Below are positions 21,675 through 32,709 of a stretch of 64,000 nucleotides of DNA, piece by piece (position 1 is the first letter of the stretch; each line of letters opens with the position of its first letter). The DNA is from Owenia fusiformis (lineage: Eukaryota > Annelida > Polychaeta > Sabellida > Oweniidae). The position numbers and the translations under genes were made by a program. Location: positions 26,644,822 through 26,708,821 of the forward strand of contig CAIIXF020000008.1 of the NCBI GenBank assembly GCA_903813345.2. The letters run 5' to 3'. Below the pieces are notes generated by a model. It did no database searches. It was given only the letters and a program-made list of their open reading frames with translations, and was not told the DNA's origin.

Positions 21675-24194
21675 GTGAGAACTTTTCTTTTTTATTGACA
21701 ATTTTGCAGACAGTTCAGTTTTCATTGAAATATTTTGATCAAATGTCTCTTACTCTGGTAATTGAATTCACATTTTTGAAGCCCCTTGCAAATTTTGAAA
21801 AAATCACAACAATGTTAGATCACAAACAAAAAATTATTTTTGGCATTAACATTCTCAAAATCATTTCAATTTCTTTCAATACTTAACATATATTTTCCCA
21901 ATAAGTTTAGTATCAAAAGTTTAGGCTTTATCAAATACAATGGACAAATAGATCAATTTACAATATTTCAGCCATTTCATTTTATTTTGATGCATACATT
22001 GGATTTTATAGTATTTTGGGATTTTATGATATCATCCAATTATGTTGTCATTAATTGCATAATTTGTTTTCAAAATTGATTTTCTTGTTATTTTTTCTAT
22101 TAATGCTAAAATTCCAAAAATACAAAATTGTTGCCCTTTCTGAGTTGAAAAATGTACCATCATGTTTTGAATAATATTCTACCATTGGTTTCAGTAAGAC
22201 CTAATTACCATGAAAGATGACAATGAAATTATGGAACTGTTTGCAAAATTTTAATATTATGGTGACACCAACTTTTATTGATAGTAAATAAAATCTATGA
22301 TGTTAATGATCTCAAACTTTGAATGTATATCTTGGAAATTATTTGTTTTTATGTCTCCTTATTAGCAACGCACTAACAGTTCTTAGGTTTGGACGACATT
22401 TAGTGCCATCTTAGTATAGTATATTTGTAATCACTCAATATTTCTATCTTGTAAGTAAAATTATAGTGCTTTTTCATCGCAGACCAATTCAGGATTAAGC
22501 AAATTCTTTTCAGAGGCCAATCATGCAAATCTTTATTTCTCATTTGTGTTAACATTATTTGGCAAATGCTCTACCAAAGCACTTGTCTTGTCAATACAGT
22601 AAAACCATGCCATACTGGAATGAGAGGCCAAATGAATGAGGCTGTAAAATTCAACTTTTAACTTTCAACTAACACAACGCATTTGAATTATTTTTATAGC
22701 ACACCCCGGGGGCTATATTGTGATCTGTTTTTTATCTGTTCACATTTTTTGAATTTTTTATGATAGAAAAGATGTTGTCACCATGATATATCAACATTCT
22801 ATGATTTGAAGTAAAAACAACATTGTTCAAAAACTGTTCAGTAAAATCTGTAAATTGAATTGATAATTTTATTTTTAAAAAAGTGATGAATATTGTTTAA
22901 GATCCCTGCTTTACAGGTGTTGAGTATTGTTGTCAAAAAGATATGTGTGGTCCAGTTGTTCAGATTGTGGCAATTGTTTGATGCTGTTCATTTTATACAC
23001 AGAGTTGTTTCTTGTTGGATTGTTTTTATCATCGAGTTGCTTTTCTAAATAGGTTGTCTTTCTTGATTATTGGTTCTGTCATGTTATACTTGTTTGTTCC
23101 TCTGGCCCCTCTATCGTTCTGAAAACATAGGCTTGTTATACTGAGAGTCGCAGTATGATTTTTGACTTCTGTTAGATAAGATACTGTGAGATTTCTGAAG
23201 CATTCAGAACAACCACTATAGAACAACATTGAGGACTTGATCTTAACCTTTAAAATATGTTATATAATCTCCAAATAGAAACACTTCATCTGAATAATGG
23301 TGAATATATCTGGAAATACATCAGTAATACTTTGACACAAATATATCAGCTCAAGGATAAAATATTACATAGTAGTGAAATCACTGGGATGGTCATAATT
23401 TCAGGGGTAAACATTCAATTTGAGTGAATATCGATACTTAAATGTTCATTTACAGATTTTACTGAATATGTTAACAATTAATAATTTGTGTTTTACCCCT
23501 GTAATTTGCACCAATTCATTGATTATTAAAATATATAGAATGTTGATAGCTTCAATCATTATGTTTGATATTAGAAGTTGTACAAAATCTAAGTTTGCCT
23601 TTGAAAGATAAGTTTGTCAATACCATTTTTGTTTCACACTTGTAGTAAATAGACTTACTTCTTACTGTCTATTGGTATTGGTTCATAACATGGTCTTTCT
23701 AAGGCAAAATATTCTTAATTCACTAGCACTACAATTATGATATTTCAGTGTGTCAAATAAGATAGATTTATATTTGATCTGGTATTATTTCATATTGGAT
23801 TAAGATTGAAAATCTGCATTTGATGTGTTGCATCATCATTCTCAGTAAAGAACCATACATCAGCCACTATAGAGTTAGTGTTTAGTTATAACACACGTGT
23901 AAAGAAGCTGTATGATGCATACTCAGTAGGTTCTACAGCCATTGTACAGCTACAATACTACAGTTTACACATAGCTCAAGATATTCTGAGCTGGAGTAGG
24001 TAGAAGAAAACTGGATTCACTCAAATAAACTGTATGAAAACATGAGAGGAATTAAAAGGCTTTAACATATTTTGAATGACATTCAAAGAATGTTCCAGTG
24101 GATTTTAAAAAAGTTGTGTTTATCGCAACAATAAATATAAGAAGCTGATACAGAAAGTAAATCCTTGGACTAAATATCGCTTTCCTGTTTCCAG
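21675..24194 (+). other. Long intron before the first terminal exon
   Basis: 2.5 kb of AT-rich DNA with no coding exon, finger motif or clear transposon found. Any splicing-control elements near the donor should lie in the first part of it, but I see none that I can name. Confidence 0.5.
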
Positions 24195-24979
24195 GAAATC
24201 CCCCTCGGATCAGAATAAATCAGGCGGGGAAGGCAGTGTTTCAATGTGATGTATGCGATAAACAATTTGCTATAGAACCAAGGTGCTTGCTGCGGAATCA
24301 TTCATTCAAGGCAAATTCAACCCGTCGTTATATAGAGCACCTTAAGACTCACCATGGTGATAGACCCATGATATGTAAGATATGTGGAGTTGGTAAGCGT
24401 ACCATGTCTGTGTATCTACTCCACCAAGACATGCACCTGGGAATGTCAGTTCATGTATGCAGGCTCTGTAACAAGTCATTCCAACACAGAGACAGCCTAG
24501 GGACCCACCTTAACCATATACATAATGAAGAATATAAACGAAAGGCTCAACGAATATGTGAAAAGTGTGGCAAGTTGTGCAAATCAAGAGCAGCGTACAT
24601 GTACCATAAAAAATCTGCCCATGATGAGGCTGGACCTGTTATATGTGATGTATGCAACAAAGAGTTCTCAAACAATCATAAACTTCGGGCCCATTATGCC
24701 TACCATCAGAAAACAGTACTATGTCCTGAATGTGGCAAGCAGTTCACATATAAGTCTAAATTACAGCGTCATATCAGGCAGATGCACTCTATAAAAGCCA
24801 AGTCAGGGATACCATGTGAAATCTGTGCAGTGATGTACTCTGATAAAGTGGCCCTTGCTGAACATATGAGTACAGACCATATGACAAAACCTATGGATTC
24901 AAGTTTTACGAACAATTTTTACCATTCCACATCTAATTTCTTGGATAGCAACCCTACGTATGTTGGTAGTAATAATTGA
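24195..24979 (+). CDS. T1: divergent seven-finger alternative terminal exon
   Basis: The acceptor is TTCCTGTTTCCAG with phase-1 entry (G|GA), and the stop is TGA at 24977. About 260 residues. After a short basic leader (NPPRIRINQ) come about seven fingers: an irregular first one (CDVCDKQF followed by an extended spacer), CKICGVGKRTMSVYLLHQDMH, CRLCNKSFQHRDSLGTHLNH-IH, CEKCGKLCKSRAAYMYHKK-SAH, CDVCNKEFSNNHKLRAHYAYH, CPECGKQFTYKSKLQRHIRQ-MH, and a last CEICAVMYSDKVALAEHMS. It lacks both the opening E-x-I-L motif and the HY-x5-C finger shared by the later terminal exons, so it is the outlier of the set and probably an older or independently recruited module. An ATTAAA at 25246 may serve as its poly(A) signal. 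Confidence 0.8.
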
Positions 24980-25257
24980 ACTTACTTGTACTTGCAGTGT
25001 ATAAAAACTACTAACCTTGTATAATTTATCTTTTATGACTAAATCTTATATGATACATTTGATGGTCAAAAAGCAAGGTAAATGGCAAATTAGGGACAAT
25101 ATCTGATGGATGCTTTATGCTTATCAGAAAGAAACATTCGTAATATTCACTACAAATACTTGGATTAGCCTATTCAACAGCTTACCGTTACTTCTACTTA
25201 TCTACCTCTTTATTTTCTATTACATACACTAATTTACAATAATTGATTAAATACAAT

Positions 25258-26279
25258 CACGCCCGGTGATCGTGAATATGGGACGGAGGGGGGGAGCAGG
25301 CAATTTCTGCTAGGAAATTCAACAAATCTGGAAGATTTATTTTTTCAAGAAAAAGTTTACTATTGAATTGCTAAATGGATAGGCGCACGGTATGGTAGAA
25401 TATGTTAGGTTTTCTGGGATTTTTTCTGAAACGATACGCATCTAAGGTATGAGATCTATTAAAAAAGGCGCAAGGCCATCAACAGGCACAAATCAACGTT
25501 TTTGCTATAAATCAAGCAACAATGGTCTGGACGACCTGTAATAAATACTTGTAAGTGATGTTATCATGACTAAATTAATGTCATTGCTGAATTTATAAAA
25601 TAAGTTTCCATATGTGAAATAAAAAATAATCGAAAATAATGAATTTGGGACGGAGGGGGGGAGGGGACGGAGGGGGGGAGCAATATGTATATAAGACATG
25701 GATAGAGATGTTTCGCGACTTTAAGTCCTTTTACTCCAAATGTCCCCATTTTTCAGTCTCCAGGGGTATATCATCCAGTTTCTTACTAAGTTAATGAGTT
25801 CATTTTTCAAATACAAGAATTCGTGTGAAGTTGTTTCACTTTAAAGAATTATTACTCCCCCCCTCCGTCCCCTCCCCCCCTCCGTCCCATTTTAATTATT
25901 TTCGAGTATTTTTTATTTTACGTATGGAAACTTATTTTATAAATTCAGCAATGACATTAATTTAGTTATGATAACATCACTTACAAGTATTTATTACAGG
26001 TCGTGTAGTCCATTGTTGCTTGATTTATAGCAAAAACTTTGATTTGTGCCTGTTGATGGTCTTGCGCCTTTTTTAATAGATCTCATACCTTTGATGCGTA
26101 TCGTTTCAGAAAAAATCCCAGAAAACCTAACATATTCTACCATACCGTGCGCCTATCCATTTAGCAATTCAATAGTAAACTTTTTCTTGAAAAAATAAAT
26201 CTTCCAGATTTGTTGAAATTCCTAGCAGAAATTGCCTGCTCCCCCCCCCTCCGTCCCATATTCACGATCACTGGGCGTG
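25258..26279. mobile_element. Long-arm foldback transposon (two arms of about 425 bp)
   Basis: The left arm 25258-25683 and right arm 25851-26279 are reverse complements with only scattered mismatches, separated by a loop of about 167 bp. Ends read CACGCCCGGTGATCGTG and its complement, flanked by the 5-bp direct repeat ACAAT (25253-25257 and 26280-26284). Both arms contain GGGACGGAGGGGG runs near each end. It has no coding capacity. It lies between terminal exons T1 and T2, where it would fold into a very long hairpin in the pre-mRNA. Confidence 0.92.
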
Positions 26280-26532
26280 ACAATGCATTTGAATTTATTT
26301 TAAACAGCAAAAAATATTTTTTATCTAATATAAAAAATTATTTATGTTCAACACATAACTTTTAAATGTTTATCCAAGTAATATATAAAGTGAAACATTC
26401 AACATTATCATTTATGTTATTCAACATTAAATAAGTTTGGAACTGCATTTTTCTATATTTAAAATCTGTGAAACCATCTGGATTAAAAGTTGGATGCAAG
26501 TCGAGTAAATGGGGGATTATTTTTTCTTACAG

Positions 26533-27494
26533 AACAAATCCTGATAGTGGATGCCAAAGGCAGACTGGTCTACCACTGTCAACATTGTAGTGAAGAAATA
26601 CAACATAGACAATCTTTCTTAAAGCATATAAAAACACATGAAGGGAAAATATTCAAGTGTAAAGTATGTGATAGTACTTGGAAAAACTTGTGGAATTTCA
26701 CTGGACATGTGTACTCACACACCACTGATAGTCCTGAATATATGTGTAACATATGTGGAAAGATAATTAAAGGAGCACAGTACAAATTGACTGAACACAT
26801 TGCACGTTTACATAGTGATGATAAAGAGAAACAGTTTAGCTGCTCTAAATGCTCCAAGTCATTCCATAAAGAAGGGAGACTAGTAAGGCATATGCTGATT
26901 CATGCTGAGAAAACACAGGAGTGTTCAATTTGTGGAGCAATGTTTGCTTTAAAAGAAAATCTAAAATCTCACATAGCCCTTGTTCATAATGGTAAAAAGT
27001 CTTATATCTGTGCAGCATGTGGAGCTTGTTTTGGGTATAAAAGGACATTGCAATCTCACTACTTAAGGAACCCTCATTGTGCGGGCAAAGCTCTGGTGCA
27101 GTTGCCTGACTTTAACTGTAAGGTCTGTAACAAGTCCTTCTTCAGCAAGCATGGTTTGGACCATCATGAAGCCATGGTACATAGTGAAACACCAGCACTT
27201 TTCAAATGTGCTTTAACCCCATGTACTAAAACATTCAAAGTGGAATCTGATTTAAAGAAGCACATACGAAGAGCCCATATTAAACCTCATTTATGTAGTA
27301 TATGTGGCAAGTCATTTGGTGAAAAGTCAGACTTGCTTCATCATACTAACATACACACGGGTGAAAGGCCATTCAAATGTGACGTCTGTGAAAAAGGATT
27401 TGCAAATCATGGGAGTTTATTTAAACATAAACAGTTGCATACCATCAGGGCAAAGTCGGACCCATTTCAATATACTTGGCCAATCAGCCCATGA
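26533..27494 (+). CDS. T2: ten-finger alternative terminal exon
   Basis: Acceptor TTTTTTCTTACAG, phase-1 entry, stop at 27492-27494, about 319 residues. It opens EQILIVDAKGRLVYHC. Ten fingers follow: F1 CQHCSEEIQHRQSFLKHIKT-H, F2 CKVC, F3 CNICGK, F4 CSKCSK, F5 CSICGA, F6 a C2HC finger CAACGACFGYKRTLQSHYLR-NPHC, F7 CKVCNK, F8 with an unusual C-x4-C spacing (CALTPCTK), F9 CSICGK, F10 CDVCEK. Only F9-F10 are joined by the canonical HTGERPF linker; the other spacers are longer and irregular. The protein would bind DNA as a BTB dimer when joined to the constant exons. T3 is the nearest relative: the first 40 residues are almost identical. Confidence 0.88.
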
Positions 27495-27780
27495 TACTGC
27501 GAGGATTTGTTCTGTATTAGGTTTTTGTGCTTGTTCCAAGGAATTTTGTATGGATGAAACTCTAAAAGTTATTTCTATATATGTGTACTTGGTGAATTAG
27601 CCCATGTTAATGTGGAATTTACGCTGTATTAAGACAGTGTACTTTTCTTTAAACTCTAAGGGATAAAACCTAAGCCAATTGTTGGTTTAAGTTTGGTTTT
27701 CCTCATTAAGCTATACTTTTTGCAAACATATACAATGACAGTTATAAAGAGTAAGCTGAGGCATATATGAATGTATATTT

Positions 27781-27786
27781 AATAAA
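27781..27786 (+). terminator. Poly(A) signal AATAAA after T2
   Basis: The first AATAAA downstream of the T2 stop, 287 nt away. Confidence 0.5.
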
Positions 27787-27941
27787 TTAAGTTAGGCTTC
27801 GATACATGAGGTGTCATTACATTTGGAAAAAACATTCCCATAAAATATAAAATAATAGAATGTCTACTTCTAAATCTATGTTTTGTTTGTATTTTATATT
27901 GAAGAAACATACCTAAAAGGAAACCTTTTTTGAGCCCCCCT

Positions 27942-28086
27942 AATGCCTGGGTCACATTGGCTGCGATTCAACGGCCAGCGCCCGGCCGATTGAGTATTTT
28001 ATTCAAAATTGAATACATTTCTGAACAAAATACTCAATCGACCGGGCGCCATAGTGAAAATCTGAGCAAATGTGACCAAGTCATTA
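27942..28086. mobile_element. Palindromic MITE, TAATGCCTnGGTCACA family, copy 1
   Basis: Nearly the whole 145 bp is a palindrome with inner arms GCCGATTGAGTATTTT and AAAATACTCAATCGACC. Related copies lie at 38565-38673 and 52418-52560. Confidence 0.85.
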
Positions 28087-28685
28087 CTCATACCCCTTTC
28101 AGCATACGCAGCTCACAGGGGTTATGTTGTTCAGAGCCTTAACATAAAATTACAGAAATTGTTAAAAAATCTAGCATATTAAACCCTATGAAATTTTGTT
28201 TGCCAACTTATTTGGACATGGAGCTTTGCTCATCAATCTTCCAAATGTTTCCAAGGAATTAAAGTAAAGTATGTGTTTACTACTAAAAATAGAATAGATT
28301 TACTGAGTTCTAACACAGACTATGTTGTTCTTTGGGTCAGCTGTACTATACTCTCTTTTGATACTAATTGGCTTAATGCAAAGGGCCTAGTTTTATGTTC
28401 ATCATATCAGAAATATTAAGTTAACAATTATGTTAACTATTATCCAACAAATTAAATGTTAGGATTTGTCATACAGGAGAAATAAACTTGTAAGAACATG
28501 CTTCATAACTAATTACATATTTTCTATAAAATGATACGAAAAATATAAACAGTTAAGCTAAGGTATGGGGTCATTTCCTACCTTTGCCTAAGGGAGGAAA
28601 ATACTTAAAGAACCCAAACAATTGAATTTGAAAGTTCCAATGTAAAATGCAAGAGGAGTTAAAAGGTCCTTATTTCTTCTTACAG

Positions 28686-29734
28686 AACAAATCCTGATAG
28701 TGGATGCCAAAGGAAGACTGGTCTACCATTGTCAACATTGTAGTGAAGAAATACAACATAGACAATCATTCTTAAAACATATGAAAACACATGATGAAGG
28801 GAAAATGTTCAAGTGTAAAATATGTTCAGTGACAAAAATTCAGCTTATGCAGTTTGTGACTCATGTATTCCGACATCAGGATCAGTCGAAACACTCATCC
28901 ATGGATAAAATTTCTAACTTAATGTGTGACATCTGCGGAAAGATATTTAAAGGCAGTAATTATCTCAAACTTCATAAATCAAGTATCCATGGTGATAAGA
29001 CTTTTAATTGCCCATCATGTAATCGAACATATGGTGCGAAGAAGGCATTGCATAGACACATGAAGTGCCATGGAGAGCGCTCCAATGAATGCTCCACATG
29101 CGGAATGAAGTTTGTTTTAAAGGAAAATCTGAAGTATCATATTGCATCAATACATAGTGGGAGCAAATCTCACAAATGCAAGGCATGTGATGTAGGGTTT
29201 GTGTACCGCAGTCAGCTGTATACGCACTACAGAGCGAATGAAGAATGTGCTAATATTGCAGATGTCAATGTTACTTTTTTCCAATGTGAAATTTGCAACA
29301 AGAGCTTTACTACAAAGAAAAGCTGGACTCACCATAAAATACGCACTCATAATGTTGGTACCAGCAATGAGTCGAGATTTGCCTGTAAGCAGTGCAGTAA
29401 ATCCTACGTGATACAATCAGATCTTAATAAGCATGTCCAGAGAAGCCATGTTAGACCACACCTTTGTAGTGTGTGTGGCAAAGCATTTGGGGATAAGAAA
29501 CACCTTGAAGAACACTTCAGGAGACATACTGGGGAGAAACCATTTTCTTGTGATACCTGTGGCAAAAGATTCACCCAGTTTGGAAGTTTATACAAGCATA
29601 AACATATCCACCTAAAGGAATTTCCAAATCCCAATAAAATTGATTCAGATACATTGAATGACCCAATAGGTTCACAGACTTACCAACATGATGACTTATA
29701 CACCCCTGTCAATGCATATGTTCCTTTTGAGTAG
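28686..29734 (+). CDS. T3: ten-finger alternative terminal exon
   Basis: Acceptor TTATTTCTTCTTACAG, phase-1 entry, stop at 29732, about 348 residues. It opens EQILIVDAKGRLVYHCQHCS, identical to T2, so the two arose by a fairly recent duplication, at least for their 5' parts. Fingers: CQHC, CKICSV, CDICGKIFKGSNYLKLHKSS-IH, CPSCNRTYGAKKALHRHMKC-H, CSTCGM, the C2HC finger CKACDVGFVYRSQLYTHYRA-NEEC, CEICNKSF, CKQCSKSY, CSVCGKAF, and CDTCGKRFTQFGSLYKHKHI-H. The F9-F10 linker is HTGEKPF. A short acidic/polar tail follows. AATAAA at 29959-29964 is a fitting poly(A) signal. After the first two fingers T2 and T3 differ in most residues that would contact DNA. Confidence 0.88.
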
Positions 29735-29958
29735 TCTGCCAATGCTGGTATTGTTAAGCCAACAAATTACATCTGTGTTACATCTAAGGAAACATTCTTA
29801 ATTTTTGAACTGACTACAACTTGACATGCTTAAATGTAAAATAATTAGAAATGTAAATTAACAAAATTGACTTATTAAAGGTTGTAAATTAAGAAATACT
29901 ATCAAGTATCGAAAATAATTTAAATGTTCGAAATAACTTTTCATAGTGTTAATTATCA

Positions 29959-29964
29959 AATAAA
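29959..29964 (+). terminator. Poly(A) signal AATAAA after T3
   Basis: AATAAA 225 nt after the T3 stop. Confidence 0.55.
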
Positions 29965-30103
29965 AGTATTTGTTTTACAAAGAACCTTTTTTGTAGTGTT
30001 AATTTACAAAATTATTTTGAGGTGTTCAAAGTTTTTAATATTTGCTGATTCAGAATTTGTAATGTGAGGGCAATTCTTCACCATAGATATCAATAGTGTC
30101 TAT

Positions 30104-30542
30104 GAAAGAATCAACCTCATTGCAGGCCTTCATACTTACAATTTAGGAAACCTGTTTAACAGCTACAATTTGAATGATAAATTACAATTTTTACTTTTTG
30201 GAAAAGATGATTTAGATGCATCAACAAATGAAGAATTAATTCATATTGTTAGTTATTATATATACACGAGTTTCACTATCATATCACGTATGTGACAACA
30301 GGTTCCGTTTCTTCATTTTTCTGCTCTTTCCTTTTTGTCATCATCCCCGCCCATGGGATTTCCTTGATTCAGTGATTTGGAATTAAGAATATATGTAAAC
30401 ATTTTGTATTTTATATTATATCTATTATTTCATTTATGTTATATTATTTAATTGCCGCTAATGTTGCAAAACTTTGGCAATCAGCTAACTTTGTACATCT
30501 ATGTTATTATTTGAAATAAATCGATAACATGAAAAAAAAAAA
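30104..30542 (+). mobile_element. 5'-truncated LINE tail with target-site duplication and poly(A)
   Basis: The insert begins in frame with the last 55 codons of a LINE ORF2 (LQFLLFGKDDLD, NEELIHIVSYYI, stop near 30296), continues as a 3' UTR, and ends in AATAAA-type sequence and a 13-A run. It is flanked by a perfect 12-bp direct repeat AATAGTGTCTAT at 30092-30103 and 30543-30554. This is a textbook target-primed insertion, and young enough to keep both repeats intact. Confidence 0.9.
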
Positions 30543-30697
30543 AATAGTGTCTATCAACCACAAACAGCATACCATTAAAGAAATCCCGTCTTCCAAAAGC
30601 ACAATTAGAGTAACACCCCTGATATCTTTGTGTTATTTGATGTAAAACAAGTTTGTCTATCGACTTACCAATGCTGAGGCTGAAATAGATTCATTAA

Positions 30698-31530
30698 AGG
30701 CCCCGTATAAAGTTTAAACCACTTTGGCTTATATTGTAGTCTTACCCAATGTTATCAAAGTGTGATATGTGAAACTTTTTTTTTTAAATTCAAATAGTGG
30801 TTTTTGATAGACTTTTTGTTCCAAAATTTGTGAATTTATTTAAAACCAACTTTTAGAGGTCACTCATATCTTCTTATTAGCCATAATTCATACCAATGCA
30901 TAGCATTCATCCTCCCATGTTTTTTGCCGAAAAAATTAAGAAAATCGGTTCATAAATAAGCGAGAAATGAACTTATCAGTGCATGAAAATGGTTCTGAGA
31001 AAAATGCATTTCAAAATTTTAGTTCTCATAGAAACCAATGGTACAATGATATCTAAAACATAATTTATTCTTCCTTTTAACCTGGTTAGACAATCATCAT
31101 TGGTTTTTTATGAAAGTCTAACATATTTAGAAAAGATTGACATCGAAAAAAAAATTTCAATTTTTTTCAAAAAGTTTTTGGTACCTTAGTGACATCACTA
31201 ATGTTTCAAAATATTTTTGATATGCTAAAACATTGAAGTGGCCCATTAAATATGGCATTTTATTATTGAAATAGTGTGTCCTTTGTTCAACCCTTGCATT
31301 GGTGTTAAAAAGATAATATTTTTTGAAATGCATTAAGAAATATTTGATGATTAAGAAATTTCAACTTTTTTTGAAAAATGGCGGGAAATTTGAATATTTG
31401 AGAAATGAAATGCTCACAACTTTTTTTTCAAAAAATTTTTTTTGTTCAAAAATCTCTAAAATCACTTTTTAAGTCTTGACAAATAGTAAATGAATGATAA
31501 AAAAATATTTTCAAACTTTAGACGGGGACT
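30698..31530. mobile_element. TTAA-flanked non-autonomous transposon, 833 bp
   Basis: Ends AGGCCCCGTATAAAGTTT and, reversed, AGTCCCCGTCTAAAGTTT, flanked by TTAA at 30694-30697 and 31531-31534. No open frame. Kolobok- or piggyBac-type by its flanks; it is unrelated to the CCATGG element at 16847. Confidence 0.8.
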
Positions 31531-31534
31531 TTAA

Positions 31535-32709
31535 CGGTATCATTTTGATGATCGTTCCCGGCCTTTAATTCCTAGCCTCAGATATTCGAAATGAAATGAA
31601 TTGATTGGCTGCCTGGGTGCATATCCTGGGCAACCCGATTGTATTTGGCTTAGTCTACCAAGACTGAAGATGGGAAATATGATACTCAATAAAACATTAT
31701 TTATTATGTTATTTATAAATTCTTTTGAAAAAACATTTTAGTATTATCAGTCATATAATTGATCATTTTCAAATAAAAGAAGCATACTTATCAAACTATT
31801 GATATGGGTATAGAATTTGAATTTTTTGGGCATGTCGTATTTATTACTTTCAAAGGTTTTAATATATTGATAAATCAAAAAATATTGAATATTGTTTTAG
31901 ATTAATATTGTGTTCAATTCAATTCAATTCTGTTGATTTTCTTAATATATTGATGATACTGTGCCCACCATTTGGTCTCAAGATATATCTAAGGTATGTA
32001 AGAAGATGGGATCTCTTTAATTGAGATGTTTTATGAAAGTGATAAAGAGGATAATTTTTTTAATTAAATATGTTTTCGTTGTTCAAAGTATAAGGTGCTC
32101 ACATTAGAACTGCTCACATTGGAAGGCGTTTTGATGGACAGGTTTTCCATATACTGTCTCAGGAAATTGTTTGACATAACAAAGAGGAAAAGCACTGATT
32201 GTGTCATTTGTCAAATCCTTAGAATGTACCTAGTTGCTGTTCAGATTTTGGGGTTTGTTTTCTTTCATCTCTATATAGTTAGTGCTTGTACCACTAGGAG
32301 ACCTAATTGTATCCAATTTTTACATGTTTATAATTTGTTTTTAACCTGGCTTGGTACTTTCGTGTAAACAATAGCAATATTTTGATAATTAAAAGAACAC
32401 TGACAAAAGAATCAGTGCGTGTCACGTTCCAAGTCAGGTGTCCTTGAATGTAAATGTCAATTTGACCTTCTGTGACCTGGGACAATGAGTATCAGGTGTC
32501 TTTAAATAAAAAATTCATATTGTATCTTTCATATTATTGATTTGTACCATTTTGGTGTATGTGAGTCTGTATGTAGAAGGTTCAAGGTATATCAAGTGTT
32601 GTCATAAATTGTTAACTGGAATATATAACATGTACTGGCTTCATGCCTTTAAGGGTAGACATTTCACTGGCTAATCTTTCATTTACACAATGTTGCTTTA
32701 TCTTTACAG
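31535..32709. other. Intronic gap before T4
   Basis: AT-rich. The first 150 bp, ending in ACTCAATAAAAC, may be an old LINE 3' end. Nothing else could be supported. Confidence 0.4.

Noticed and set aside
25505-25699. Minus-strand proline-rich frame
   Set aside because: It comes from the GGGACGGAGGGGG runs of the foldback element.
31535-31700. LINE 3' end before T4
   Set aside because: Only a vague resemblance plus an AATAAA; no duplication or tail was found.
32095-32367. 90-residue plus-strand frame
   Set aside because: Hydrophobic chance frame in intronic DNA, with no start context, domain or neighbouring splice sites in phase.
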